A DNA stretch of 64,000 bases from Paragorgia papillata (lineage: Eukaryota > Cnidaria > Anthozoa > Scleralcyonacea > Coralliidae), in contig JAWNZC010000445.1 in the NCBI GenBank assembly GCA_035771165.1, positions 5,281,001 to 5,345,000 of the forward strand. Reading direction: 5' to 3'. The notes beneath the pieces were generated by a model. It did no database searches. It was not told the DNA's origin and was given only the letters and a program-made list of their open reading frames with translations. Shown here piece after piece: positions 48,706 through 60,975 of the stretch; position 1 is the first letter of the stretch, and each line of letters starts with the position of its first letter. A program made the position numbers and the translations under genes.

Positions 48706-48984
48706 CAGTACATGCAACAATGCTTTTCAACTTGCAATGCAACAATGTTGCAGCAATTTGTTGCTCATACTACCTCACCTTTATAGGTGTGAAAGAGCAT
48801 AATTTATTATATAAAATAGAGTGTTTTATTGATTTTTCCACCACTAATAAAAGTGATAATCTCACATGTGCGATTATTTATGATAATCGCACATGTGATG
48901 ATTATCGCTGAATCAGCATTATAGTTTAATGCAATTTTTGCAAGGCAATAGGACAATTTTTTTATATAATAAACAGAACAATAC

Positions 48985-49112
48985 ATGGATGCTTGGAAAT
49001 ATGAAATTTATTTCTCGTGTTGAACAGGATATGTCACTCGTTCGCTTCGCTCACTCGTGAGATATCCTGGTCAACACTCGAAATAAATTTCATATTTCCG
49101 CACAGCCATGTA
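48985..49112. repeat. Foldback with ttcgcttcgctcactcgtg core
   Basis: Ggaaatatgaaatttatttc, tcgtgttgaacaggatat and inverse copies surround the core. Confidence 0.7.
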
Positions 49113-49435
49113 TTATTCTCTATATAATTAGCCAGACTTGAAAGCCCTATGTCGGAGGGTAAGAGATACAGCACAGATTTAAAACTAAAACACTGCAAGT
49201 CATAAGTGTAGATAAACACACCAGCTGTTAAAATAATAAAAATGCAGTGCAGCTCGACAATATATGACACAAATAATCATTGCCGTGGTTATAGGTCCGA
49301 CACGGTATAGGTCCGACACTGGGCCTTGTTGGTCCAACATTGACAAAACATGTGCGCAAAACAGTTTATTTTGAGTTTGCCTGTCAGATCTTTTCAACAA
49401 CTAGTACAAGGTCCCCTTACCCAGCGGGTGGGAAA

Positions 49436-49607
49436 GGTTATTACTTTGTGTTTCGCGCACGAATATGCATTAGGGTTAGGATTAGGTTTAGGATTGGGGT
49501 TAGGATTAGGGTAAGGATTGGGGTTGGGATCAGGGTTAGGATTAGGGTGTTTTCAGTGTCAGGGTCAAAGAATAACAAATTCGTGCGCGAAACACAAAGT
49601 AAGCACC
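49436..49607. mobile_element. 172-bp MITE with telomere-like interior, 8-bp target duplication
   Basis: The 29-bp ends ggttattactttgtgtttcg plus cgcacgaat and their inverse (two mismatches) are flanked by gtgggaaa (49428-49435, 49608-49615). The interior is degenerate ttaggg/ttagga/ttgggg repeat. The host sequence is the 29655 family, whose uninterrupted equivalent is at about 29861-29868. Confidence 0.85.
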
Positions 49608-50137
49608 GTGGGAAACGAGAGGCTCTGGGATAATCCGTTCACCGTGGATTGGGGAACACATGGGAATTAATTTACCAATAAAACTGAATTGTATTGTGTT
49701 GTATTTAATAAGATCCACAGTTAGAATAGAAAACTAGTTTACACGTGGTCTTACTCGTGGTTTACTCATGTGGCACGGCGATCGGCTTTGTCCCACAGTA
49801 TTTACACCGACGTTTCTGAGTTTCTCGTCGATAAGACTTTCTCCTTTAATATTTACGGTACATTTACGGTATTCGACAGATAAAAAAAAGAAACATAGAT
49901 ACTCGTTCATTTAAGGAACCTAAACTAAAACCAGTTCGAAGCAGAAAACGTAAACTTCCGAGAGTAATTTAAATTCGATCCAGTTTTACACTCGTAATCT
50001 TTTTGTTTGCGACTTTATCGGATCCCCGGCCGTGCGCTGTATCAGCTCAGACCTTGTATACTAGTTATTGAAAAGATCCGACAGGCAAAGTCGAAATAAA
50101 CAGTATTGCTCACGCGTTCTGTCAATGTCGGACCTAT

Positions 50138-50857
50138 AGGTGGTTTTCACTGTGACGTCACAAAATGCTAAAATCTAAATTATTAAACCTAAAAAGCTGG
50201 TTGTTTTATATATTTTGTAGATCGTTATTGCGAGTATTTCTGGAAAATTTTGAGTCGATACAACTATTCGTTCTTGAGTTACAGCATTTTGAATTATATT
50301 ATTGCTGACATCAGCATAATTTTCAAATGTCGTTAAAAGTCACTTTGTACACGCAATTCAACGTACAAAGCTTGGTTAAGCTTTAGAAGTGACATCTAAT
50401 TGCATCTGATGTACAATCTGAAAATTCTGGTTGAAAGTACACTCTTTACGAGCATTCTGTTTTTGGCCGCCATGTTTGTGTACCTAATTGACGTCTGCGA
50501 GGTACACAAACATGGCGGCCAAAAACCAAATGCTCATAAAAAGTGTAGTTTCAACCAGAATTTTCAGATTGTACATCAGATGCAATTAGATGTCACTTCT
50601 AAAGCTTAACCAAGCTTTGTACGTTGAATTGCGTGTACAAAATGACTTTTAACGACATTTGAAAATTATGCTGATGTCAGCAATAATATAATTCAAAATG
50701 CTGTAACTCAAGAAGGAATGGTTGTATCGACTCAACATTTTCCAGAAATACTCGTAATGACGATCTACAAAATATATAAAACAACCAGCTTTATAGGTTT
50801 AATAATTTAGATTTTAGAATTTTGTGACGTCACAGTGAAAACCATCTATAGCCGGAG
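50138..50857. mobile_element. Foldback element with TGACGTCA arms (copy 1)
   Basis: Ataggtggttttcactgtga, cgtcacaaaa and about 300 bp more are inverted around the centre ggccgccatgtttgtgtacc. The arms are about 95% identical. A second copy is at 63275-63935. No ORF. Confidence 0.8.
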
Positions 50858-51527
50858 AACAACAAGGACCGTGTCAGACCCATGGTCAGACCTATATAAA
50901 CCACGGCGAATAATCATTATGGTTTTGATATCGGCTGTTTGCCCAATACTTTGGACTATATTTAAAATATATTTAAACTAAAGTAACACTACTATGAAAT
51001 ATGAGTTAAACACGGCAGAAAAGGATATAAATGGCCGTACGCGGACGGCTACTCTCACGTTCTCTCCCATCTCCAAGGACGACCAGACAAACTTTCCGAC
51101 TTGACAATTGACAAAGTCAACACAACTGTTTCCCCAGCTTTAAATGCCGATATGTCAAACTTTAACCATCGTAAACTTTACACTTCACTTCTACTCCAAT
51201 ATAAACCAAGTACACGGTTTTTTAAATACAAATATTTATAGATGAGGATGGCGATGGATACAGAGCGATGTTCAACTTGCAATTTTCATAATTTTATTCC
51301 AGTTGCCACCAGCTGCCCTCATCCTTGTTACCTCACAACAACAAACAGTTTAAGTAAACAAAATCACACTTATTTCATTAAAAACACTTGTAGATGTAAA
51401 TTCTCTTTACAAATTAAACGTTGTCTCCAAATGAACGCCATTCAATGGCAAAATTTTTAAATTGACCAGTTCGGGTCTTCGGGACACCGCCAAAAATCCG
51501 CCATTGACCGCCAATCAACCATGTTCC

Positions 51528-51541
51528 GGGGGGGGGGGGGG
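51528..51541. repeat. G homopolymer upstream of aprataxin
   Basis: Fourteen consecutive G lie about 130 bp before the start codon. No TATA box or other promoter motif is evident nearby. Confidence 0.8.
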
Positions 51542-51670
51542 TTCTGCTAACCAACTTGTTGGGGGACGAAGAAAACAGCTCCCACTGACAAACTCTGAGA
51601 ATTTGAGAACTGCAAAGTTGGAAAGCATATATAGGGCCTATGTAGAAAGAAGTCCATCGTTTCTGCGTCA

Positions 51671-54600
51671 ATGTCGAAACGTAAATCTGATTCTGAGCAC
51701 GGTTCCGTGGCAAAGAAAATCTCCGTGGGACACTGGAAAGATGGACTGAAACGTGCAATGGAAGATCCTGATTTGGTTGTAAAAAGTGACAAACTGACTG
51801 TGACAATACGAGACAAGTTTCCTAAGGTGAATACAAATTCTATTTGATGAAAACAACGTTTAAAGTTTACTACAGTGCAGGTTCTGTTTACTAAGACCGA
51901 GATTTAAAATAGCTGAAATAAAAGCAATTTTAATTAATACAGTCATATAATTTATTATTCATTGAAAATGTATTTCTAATACCCCCGACACAGAATTTGT
52001 ATAGCATTATGCTCTATGCTGTACATATTTTGGTAACGCTTGAAACAAAAAAATAATTATAGGATGAATGATAATGAATGATCAACATTAGCTAGGGATG
52101 TAGCCAGGGGGGAGCTGCCAAGCTGGGAGAGCTGTGCTACCCTCACCCCCCTTTGGAATGAAGACATTCAGGGCTCCCGAGAGAAATTTTGGGCCCCTGG
52201 TCAAAAAATATTTCTGCCCCTTTCTGAAAATAATTTCATTCCTCAGGGTGGGCACACTCTGCACCTTATTTATTTAATTAATTTATTTATTTATTAATAG
52301 CAGTAGTAGCTCAATTCATAAAAATACCCAGAGAAAACATAGTTTTATAGAGAAGAATATAAATTTAGCTACTAAAACTAGAAATTCCAAAAACTGTTTA
52401 ATTAAAGAAACGTTTGTTACATTACATGTTCATGTTTTTGTCTTACCGTATTATACAACTGCATTAAAAACTGTCCAAATAACAATAAAAATGAGTACAA
52501 ATATACAGTGATATTTGGATAGTTATTTGGATAGTAGAAAAACCGGTTTGACAGATTTTGTTAGGCAATCAAATTTATCACACGGGAGACTACTTCATGT
52601 ATGCTTATTATTTTGTCTTGGTGCAAGTCACACTACTTCTCTGGCCTTTTTAGAGTTTTCTTCTTCCATAAAAATTTGTTGATCAGAGCAGTTGTATAAT
52701 AAATCTCTTATAAGATGTTTTGGTGTGTAGTATCGCTGTACAGTATATGTTTACTCATTGTTTGTATTTTGACTCGCCCTGCGGGCTCGTCAAAATACGG
52801 CATAACTCATAAAAATATACAGCGATACTTAACCCACCAAAACATCTAATAAGATATAAATATCTTACTGTATTGACCAGTAATCATATTTTTATTACAA
52901 AATATTCAAGAATAGAATACTTTCCCTTACATTAGCATGAATTCAAGGTAATTAACATTCGATTAAATTTATTGCACTTTCTTGGCATTAGAAGAGTTGA
53001 TCTTGCTGCATGTTCGTCGTCAGCAGGAATGAAATCTAGCCGATCTCTTTTTTTTTCTTTCTGTAAACTATAGTGTAGTGTATGGTGTTTTAACTTATGA
53101 CACAGCTGCGTCAATGACAGTAATATAGCTTTTCTGAACAATTTCAAACGGTATCTTGAACGTGACAAGACTCAAGCTTGTTATAGGAACTGAGTGAGAC
53201 TATTTTACAGCCTGATGTTGTCTCTAGCTGTTACTACAGCTGTTCAAGCAAGTATTTGTTCATTTCATCATGATTACGATACAAGTGTTTATTTTGTGTA
53301 GGAAAGTAGGAATATGATTGTTCCTTGTTTTTCAAATACAAAATATGGTTTAAATTACATCTTATTCTTATTTTGTTTTTACATCAAACTAACTATATAG
53401 AAACAGAAGCCTATACTTTACAAAGAATGCAGAGAATAACTCACGCTACAGAATCAATTTATTACAAAGGATGTGGGAAATACATGTATACATGTACATG
53501 CATTAGCGGGCTAGGATTAACAGTACTACAACTAGATAATTTACAGAAGGAACCATTTAGGAACCGTGTATTGACCAATCAGAACTCAGAATATTTCAAA
53601 GCCATATAATAAAAAGCATGATATTAAGGATTATCCAGTCCAAGGTCAATGTTATCTGCCGAAGCTGAAGGCTGAGGAACGAGAATGAAGTTTGAATGTA
53701 TAATAATCATTTCATGATTGAGTCGGTTTTCTTTGATGTCCCGCAGGCTTTATATAGCATATATTTATATTAGTATATATGAATACTAATTAGATAAGAA
53801 ATGAAGAAAAAACTAGGAAAATCTTTGTCCAAGGTGGAAAAAATAGACAAAACTTTGTTGGAAAACCTCCTCAATCATGAAATAAGTCAGATAAAACCCT
53901 CGAACGTCGGGCTGTATGTCGATATACAGCCCGACGTTCTCGGGCTTTATCTATTACTTATTAATGGCTGCATGCATGCAGCCATGCAATTGGGTTCGTT
54001 TTCCGGTATGCAGAACGATGCATGCTGATTGGTTCCCGCAGACCTGGAAATAGTTCCAACCTTTCTAATCTGGATCCTACACTATTTCTATCTATCCTAC
54101 CAAATAATTTCGTCGAAAACAATGCAGTGGTCGCACTACATTTAGCAGGACTAAAACAATCATTAATAAAGCTGTGCCCAGCAAAATCCATTGAATTGGA
54201 TTGATATTTTGATATTTCATCACGGTGAATATATACATGTACATGTGAAACGTAGAATCACTGGCTGAACACTGCCAAGCTTCCGCACTTGGCGAAGACA
54301 AGCAAAAGCGATATATACGACAGGCCAAATTAATGTGGGTTCGCAAGCGAGCTGATAGATTGACTTAGGCATGTTTACACTGACATCTCAAGTTTTATTT
54401 AACTGTTCACACTGGGCTTGCTTTTCCTCAGATTGGTCTCGGTCAACCTCAAAGTGCAGTGTGAACAAACTTTCAAACAACTCGGGCCAATTAAGTTCGT
54501 TGGCACTTGCCAGCCCAAAACTTTCTTTCAACCAAAATCCTTTCTTGGAACGAGGAACCCAGGATCCACCACTATTTCCAGGTCTGAGTCCCCGAGCGGT

Positions 54601-57600
54601 CGGGATCCTACGATATTCATCGACCTGTCAATACGCTTTTTCTCGGCTGATCGGCATGTTTTGGCAGAAAATTTTTTGGCAACTGGGTATCTTAATTCAA
54701 ATTTTCTGAACAATTAAATGTGTACGAAGGCATCAGCAAATACGTGTCTATATACACATTACACTCGGTTAATTCTTTACAATAGCACTGTTCATTTGTT
54801 ATAGGCTAAAATTACTCACTAAATGTTCAAATGTGAGTTAAATTTCTTTGTATTTTTCAGGCTCAATATCATTTTCTTATTATTCCTAAAAGTGATGTTC
54901 CAGAAATTCATTGTTTAACTATCATATAAAACTACTGGAGCATATGGAAAGAGAAGCAATGTTGATAATAGAGAGGTACCTGACACCTTACATGTGCATG
55001 TTGTTTAACTGTTTGCATTGATTGCATACAGATTACACATTCGTTATAATTATATAGTATGGCTTTGCTGACTGCTCGTCTAGTTCGCTCTAAAGTATGA
55101 CTGTATGAAACAGAATCAAATTAAAATTAGTTTTTAAAATTAGCTTTTTAAATAAAATGATATTGGGCTGCCGCTTTAATACAATTTCAACCGGAAAGCA
55201 ACTTTTACGGACGGACGTGTTTCTTTTTAAGCTATATATATATATATAACATTGTCGAAATTAAGTCGCAGTGGAGTTGTGGTTGATATATGAAATTTGT
55301 AAACACGTCAAACGCAAAGGCGTTAATGCGTCACTAACAAAAGGCGTACGCTTCATTGTTTACGCGAGCTAAAGCAACAATTGTAAAGTTGCAGTATAAC
55401 ATTTTAAGTTGAATCCACGATGAACTTCTTGTTCTTTCAAATTTGGAAATGATATACGGAAGAGTCCTGAAAGTATAGCGCTCCTCCCCGAAAGTGGTGA
55501 CTTTTTTAAAATAGTGCGCTTCCGCGTGATACAGTGATTAAGATTAATGAAAACCAAAATTGTTTTTATGATAGCAAGTTTAATACGCATTGACTTAATA
55601 CCTATTAACTTCTCTAATAAACCGTTTCTCCAAGACACGTTGATAGTGTGGTTTTAAAAATATTTAGGCTTGTACGTTTATGAAAGTTTCAAAATCTTTC
55701 TCAGCTTATCTGCCTGCTATTCGTATATTAAATGTTTAATATCATTACCAAGTTAGGGAACATTTTTTCTCTATATTTTTAGCAACTGCAAAGGAATGTC
55801 ACCCGAACAGTTTAACGTTGGTTATCACGCAATCCCTAGCATGAGGTAAAACATTGAAGCTCTTTTGAACTTGCCAAAATTTTACTGAAAATCTGATATA
55901 TGCTTCACAGACGTTTAAAATATACATGTGTAATGTATACACCAGAAACTTGGATAAAATCATTACCTGTATCACCATAATTATCGACATCATGATAATC
56001 ATCATTATCATCATCATCATCATCATATGACATCATCATAATCATATCATCACGATTGGCCTGCTCAAAATAATCATCTTGATAATCACCCTCAGATACG
56101 AGCTCTTTCTAAACAAACAAGTCTTGTTCAGTTTGAAAAACATATAATGTGTAAATTAAAAACATATATAAACATATAAAGTATAATGTGGCAGAGATAA
56201 TTTCCATATTAGGAATAAATACAATACCTTTCAGTCCCTTGGTTGGTACAACGTGGCAACATGTAAGATATCTAATACTGCAATAAATTGTTTGACCCCA
56301 CAACGTCACCTTTAATTTGTTTTCGTTTTTAGGCCTTTCCATTTGCATGTAATCAGTAAAGATTTTGACTCTCCTTGTTTAAAGACAAAAAAACATTGGA
56401 ACTCTTTTACAACAGACTTCTTTCGTAAATCATCTGGTATGTTTGATTGATATACGGCTCATTCAAAAATTTATCAAAAATCTCTCAAGTAGAAGTAGTG
56501 ACAGATTTAGAACTATAATAGTGGTTGGAAATGCTGTATTTTCTCAACAAAATTGTGCAGCAATTGTGAAGGCCATTGCGTGCGCTCTGCATTGTGGTTG
56601 AAGCAAGGAATATACAGTACATGCAGGTAAAATTGACGGCCATTTATAAATAGAGTCTTTAGCTAAACAATATATTTTACATCGTGTTCAAAATTGACAG
56701 CACAACACTGTTCACAATTGGCAGCACAACATTGTTCACAGTTGGCAGCACAACATTGTTCACAGTTGGCAGCATAACGGTGTTCACGGGTAACAATCGT
56801 AAACATTAAAGCAAGTTGTAGGGGTGTGTGTGTGCTTTTAGTGCGTTGCAGGTGAATACCCTTCATCCGTGAATACCGCAGTACAAGAGGTCGTAGATAG
56901 GAATAATTAGTTTAAAATAAATAATTAAATGAATGGATGAATGAATGAATATTCAATTTATTATACAATTAATTAATTAATTAATTAATTAAGCAATCAA
57001 TCAATCAATCAGTTAATCAATTATTTTTGTTAATTAGCAAATTATTTTCTTTAACAGATGTATTGACAGAACTGAAAAAAGAAGGTAAAGTAAAGGTGAG
57101 TTTTATTAATGGTGTAATTGTCAGCATTGTTGGCAACGTTGTCTAACGTTGGTTGGCTATTAGTATGCATTTTAAAATTATTAAATCTTTGATTTTAAAT
57201 AAGCAGATACATTTTTTTCTTTACATCATAATTAGTCATTACCTTACTTGATCTCGGTGTAAGTACCGCTGTACCGCATGTTTACTTCAGAATTAAACTG
57301 GCAAAACTATGGATGTTTAAAAGAGAATAAGCCTATCTAGACATAACTATGGTTAAAAAGTAATTGAAGAGTGGGAAAATTAAACTCTTCTGTCCCAAAG
57401 ATTCTTCTTGAAATAAATGAAGTGAACAATAATTAAAATGTGAAGCATTTCTTGAAAGTAGTAACCATTAAATATTTTGTATAAACTATATTTTAGTCGG
57501 GATTTTTTCGCAATTTAATTCTTTTAGTGAAAAACAGTTTCTCTTTGCCCATACTTTGTTATATTTCTCTCCTCCAGATTGAAAAAGAAAAATACGAGAT

Positions 57601-60304
57601 ACTACTTAAAAGTAGTTTGAGGTGCGTTAAATACTTGTTTCTGATTGATTTTTTTACCTGTTATTCTTGTTGTGTGTTTTTTTCGGTTTTTCTTTTCTTG
57701 GCTTTTTTTATTTTTGCCTTAGTCAATTTTTATCTCTAACTGTATAGTTATAATATCAGTGAACTGTGGGAACGCAGGCAAAAATCACGTTCTTACCCCC
57801 AAAACGTTTACTGCCCCGCCCAGAAACTTTAACAAACATGGGATGTCACTATGAGATTTTATAGTGCCACTAAAAATCCTCTTGATTTTATAAACGAAAC
57901 AACATCGCACTTGGTGGTAGACTCATGAGTCGAGAAGACTTCATGACGTAAAACCAGGAATTCTTTATTTTCTTCACTGTAAAATAAGATGGGATAGAAC
58001 GTACCCATGCAGGTTTTGTTTGTGGCCAGTTTTGCGATACCTTCAATTTTAATTCTTTTATTATAATTTATAATTTCTGTATACTAATCTATACTCTATA
58101 TACTGTTGAATTATTTATAAACAATTTGAACTGCCGCATCTTTCCATAGTTTCTAGAAATAAATTGTGTGAAAACGCGGCCAATGTCTTTGTTCTATATT
58201 TTTGTTCACGTTTGTGCACCTCATGCTTGCCGAACACATTGTATTTTTTGTATAATGAAGCAATCAGTCAATAGCAGCGTTTGATGTTTAAGTATTAATG
58301 AACGTAAACCAAAAGATTTGTGCACTTTCAGGCCTCCCTAAACATAAATTGCAGCTTATTTGTTAGCCGCTTTGATGTTCACCGCGTTTCCAGACAATCT
58401 AATTCTAAGGACTATGGTCTCTCCAAACGTTCATATGTTCAAGTGTCCATATTTTATTATGTTTATTTCATAAATACTAACACAAACAATCTGAATTGAG
58501 GCTCAATTTTTACTGCATTCAAAAAAATAAACAACGCTTATCACAATTTTCATTGGATCGTATTTTTACATGTGTTTATACACTTTTTCTTAGCCGAAAA
58601 CTCTATCACACTAAAGTTTATGAAATAAAGTAAAAAAAACAACAACCCCAAAACACATGCACACGCTCAACTTTAAGCCCTGATCAAAGAGAACGTAAAT
58701 CGTCAGTAATATTGCAAGTTTTAGCTTGTGCTTGCTTGTACCTCGTTTGACCACCAGCTTGCGGTGGCTTGCGTTATTTGAGCTTGTTTGAAATTTCATC
58801 GCAATTTTTTTTTCAACTTGCGAGAGCTTGCGAGGCATTTGAACACAAAACACAAGTCGATGCAAGTGTTTCTTGCCCGAAACTCCAATTCAACATGGTG
58901 GACTCGGAGGATGTTTTGAATAAAACAACACTCACAGCGAAAGTAGAAACGCCAAACATACATACATATTTTTAATTACTTCTTCCACAAGGTGCTTTTC
59001 CAGAGCAGTTTACATATTGAAATTTAACATATGGCCGAATCGAAGGCATATTAAAGGCACTCCAGGCACCCGCCATACGACACATCAGACCACAGATTAC
59101 AGCTAAGACCTATATATATAGGTGTTGGTTTTGCGGAGGGAGGAAAATCGGAGAACCCGGCGAAAAACCCTCGAAGCACAGGAGAGACCATACAACTAAA
59201 CTCTACTCACATGAGTCTCAAGCTCGAGAACGGGGTTATTCCCAGACGGTCACCCATCCAAGTACCGGGCTTAACTTACTGCAGTGGTGAGAGGCAGCGC
59301 CCTAACAGCATACGCCAACCGTGCGGCCAAAACCAAAGCTAAGGGGGAGGGGGGGGGGGGGGGAAGATGGTCAAATTCAGATATCAGACAAAAGTTAATT
59401 AATCGAGGAATACTAGGGGGGCGTTTGGGACACGTTTTCAGCAGACTATCACAACATTGAAGAAATAGCGGACCTATATAGCGAAATGGGAACTAGCGGA
59501 AGTGCAGAACTTGCGACGACTTGTGCCGATGTTTGACGCATGGTGGCATCGCAGCTACAATCATAGCCAAAAACCCTAGGACAGTTCGTAAAAACCACTA
59601 CGCATTCGAAGCTGCCCCCCTTCCCCCCTTCAATGTTGCCATTCTATTGCTATTTTTCGTCGTTATATCACACCAAGTATAAAATGAAACAACATTGATG
59701 GAGGGGGAGGCCGGGGAGAGATTATTAGGTAAGGATTCAAGGCGATATATTATAGTTTTTCTTGTGTGAGGCTACCAGACTCTTCATTTGCACTGCTGTC
59801 CCAATTATTTATTGCCATGATTGTAGTCATCGCAAGCTAACTTGAGATGACTTGCGTTCTCGTTTGATCAGGGCTTTAAATTTGATTTTAAACGATGAAT
59901 TATTGTCATTTGAACGTTCACTGCAGTATTTGTCTTTTTCGTTTATTAAAATTATTTTCAAAATTTTTTATATAATAATAGCCAACGCCTGGTAAATGCT
60001 TGAGGTTTCAATGTTTTGTCTGCTCGGTACAAGCTTATTATTCAAAACAGTTCAATATATAAAGAGATAAAATAAAATAACCAAACTTTTTTTAAATGGC
60101 TGGTTTTGAATCAGTGAGATTTTGTCAACAGTGAAAGTTTTTATTTTCTACGCAGCCGATAGCTGCCATTTTGATTTTCAACATTATACTTAATTTATGT
60201 ATAGGTGCTATTGGTGTAAAACTACTCAACAAAATATCCCAACCCTCAAGTCGCATGTAAAGAGGTGCAGTCAGAATAAACTGACTATCAACGAAAACAA
60301 GTAA
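51671..60304 (+). CDS. APTX: Aprataxin, short form (HIT domain plus zinc finger), exon 2 frameshifted
   Basis: Aprataxin removes AMP from 5' DNA ends left by failed ligation. Exons: 51671-51826, 54861-54975, 55783-55845, 56333-56436, 57058-57095, 57578-57621, 60205-60304. They encode [49 protein letters not shown], then the HIT active site [38 protein letters not shown] and a C-terminal finger CYWCKTTQQ...LKSHVKRC. All phases agree except exon 2, which is 115 nt where 116 are needed. The frame breaks around 54918-54930, giving a stop at 54927, and resumes at [14 protein letters not shown]. About 206 codons result if one base is restored. The N-terminal FHA domain of vertebrate aprataxin is absent; the first exon starts [11 protein letters not shown]. 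The first histidine of the HIT triad is replaced (PFHLH). It may be an intact gene with an assembly error, or a recent null allele. Confidence 0.85.
52706..52860. repeat. Foldback in aprataxin intron 1
   Basis: Tcttataagatgttttggtg, agtatcgctgta and tgtattttgac return inverted around the centre gcgggc. Confidence 0.7.
53890..53951. repeat. Short perfect hairpin
   Basis: Gataaaaccctcgaacgtcg, ggctgtat is mirrored by atacagcccgacgttctcgg, gctttatc around six bases. It lies in aprataxin intron 1. Confidence 0.8.
56684..56785. repeat. 24-bp tandem repeat, four copies
   Basis: Ttcacagttggcagcacaac plus attg repeats four times with few changes, in aprataxin intron 4. Confidence 0.85.
58150..58410. 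mobile_element. TIR element, copy of the 15455 family
   Basis: Gaaataaattgtgtgaaaac at the left and gcgtttccagacaatctaat at the right are inverted. Interior blocks match the copies at 15455 and 25570. It lies in aprataxin intron 6. Confidence 0.55.
59105..59335 (-). mobile_element. SINE with 5S-rRNA-like head
   Basis: The minus strand reads taagttaagcccggtacttg, gatgggtgaccgtctgggaa and taacccc, which follows the internal promoter part of 5S rRNA (aagc...tacttggatgggagaccgcctggg). It then runs into the family body with ctcatgtgagtagag, tctcctgtgcttcgagggtt and ttctccgattttcctccctc. It lies in aprataxin intron 6. Confidence 0.7.
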
Positions 60305-60625
60305 CTTCTAAATAATATATGTACTTTAATTGACATTCAACCGTTGCTTTGGAATTATTTATAACTGCTTGCGTGTACGTTTGTTAACAATGTTGAGTTG
60401 GTTAATTTTATATGCATGCATTGCTTGTTTAAACTGAGCAGCACTTATGTACATGCAGTGACTCAAACAACTTCTAATTCTAATATGTTGCTATTGTGTC
60501 CAGCCTTTGTTATACATATATTATGCATTGGAGTTGTCAAGTGTATAGATGCAGACAGCAATGAAGCGACTAAATTCATAACCAATACAATATTATTGTG
60601 ATTTGCTACATATTTTCAGTTCATT

Positions 60626-60631
60626 AATAAA
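60626..60631 (+). promoter_or_regulatory. Possible poly(A) signal of aprataxin
   Basis: AATAAA lies 322 bases after the aprataxin stop. It is a plausible signal, but such hexamers are frequent in AT-rich DNA. Confidence 0.35.
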
Positions 60632-60734
60632 ATACATGGTTCCTTGCAGGAGCATTGTTACAATTAATCTTTTTCAAATAGAATACTTTTATATAAGTAC
60701 TATTTACAATATGAGTGGACGTGCATGTTGTAGA

Positions 60735-60975
60735 CCGCTTGGGAATCACCCCGTTGTCGTGCTTTGAACTCATATGAGTAGAGTTGTAGTTGATCTCTCC
60801 TGTACTTCGAGGGTTTTTTGCCGGGTTCTCCGATTTTCCTCCCTCCATAAAATCAACACCTAACATCTTAGATATGCTTTGATATGCTTCGACACGGCCA
60901 CGTTGATCTGCGTCCTTCGCAATTCAGCCACTGGCTGCGAGTAAGGATGATTAGCTCCCAGTCCTTAATCGTATA
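60735..60975 (+). mobile_element. SINE copy, 5'-truncated head
   Basis: It begins within the 5S-like part (gaccgcttgggaatcacccc). Then come gaactcatatgagtagagtt, gtagttgatctctcctgt, ttctccgattttcctccctc, gagtaaggatgattagctcc and cagtcctta. It shares this body with the copies at 43480 and 59105. Confidence 0.7.

Larger units (their letters stand above)
49282..50908. mobile_element. About 1.6-kb TIR element containing nested MITEs
   Basis: Gccgtggttataggtccgac at the left and an inverse with small indels at the right (gacctatataaaccacggc) are flanked by aataatcatt on both sides (49272-49281, 50909-50918). Inside are a fragment of the 29655 hAT family split by another MITE and a 720-bp foldback. 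No transposase is present. Confidence 0.7.

Noticed and set aside
59240..59330. 5S rRNA gene
   Set aside because: Only the internal promoter region resembles 5S and the rest is SINE body, so it cannot be a functional gene.
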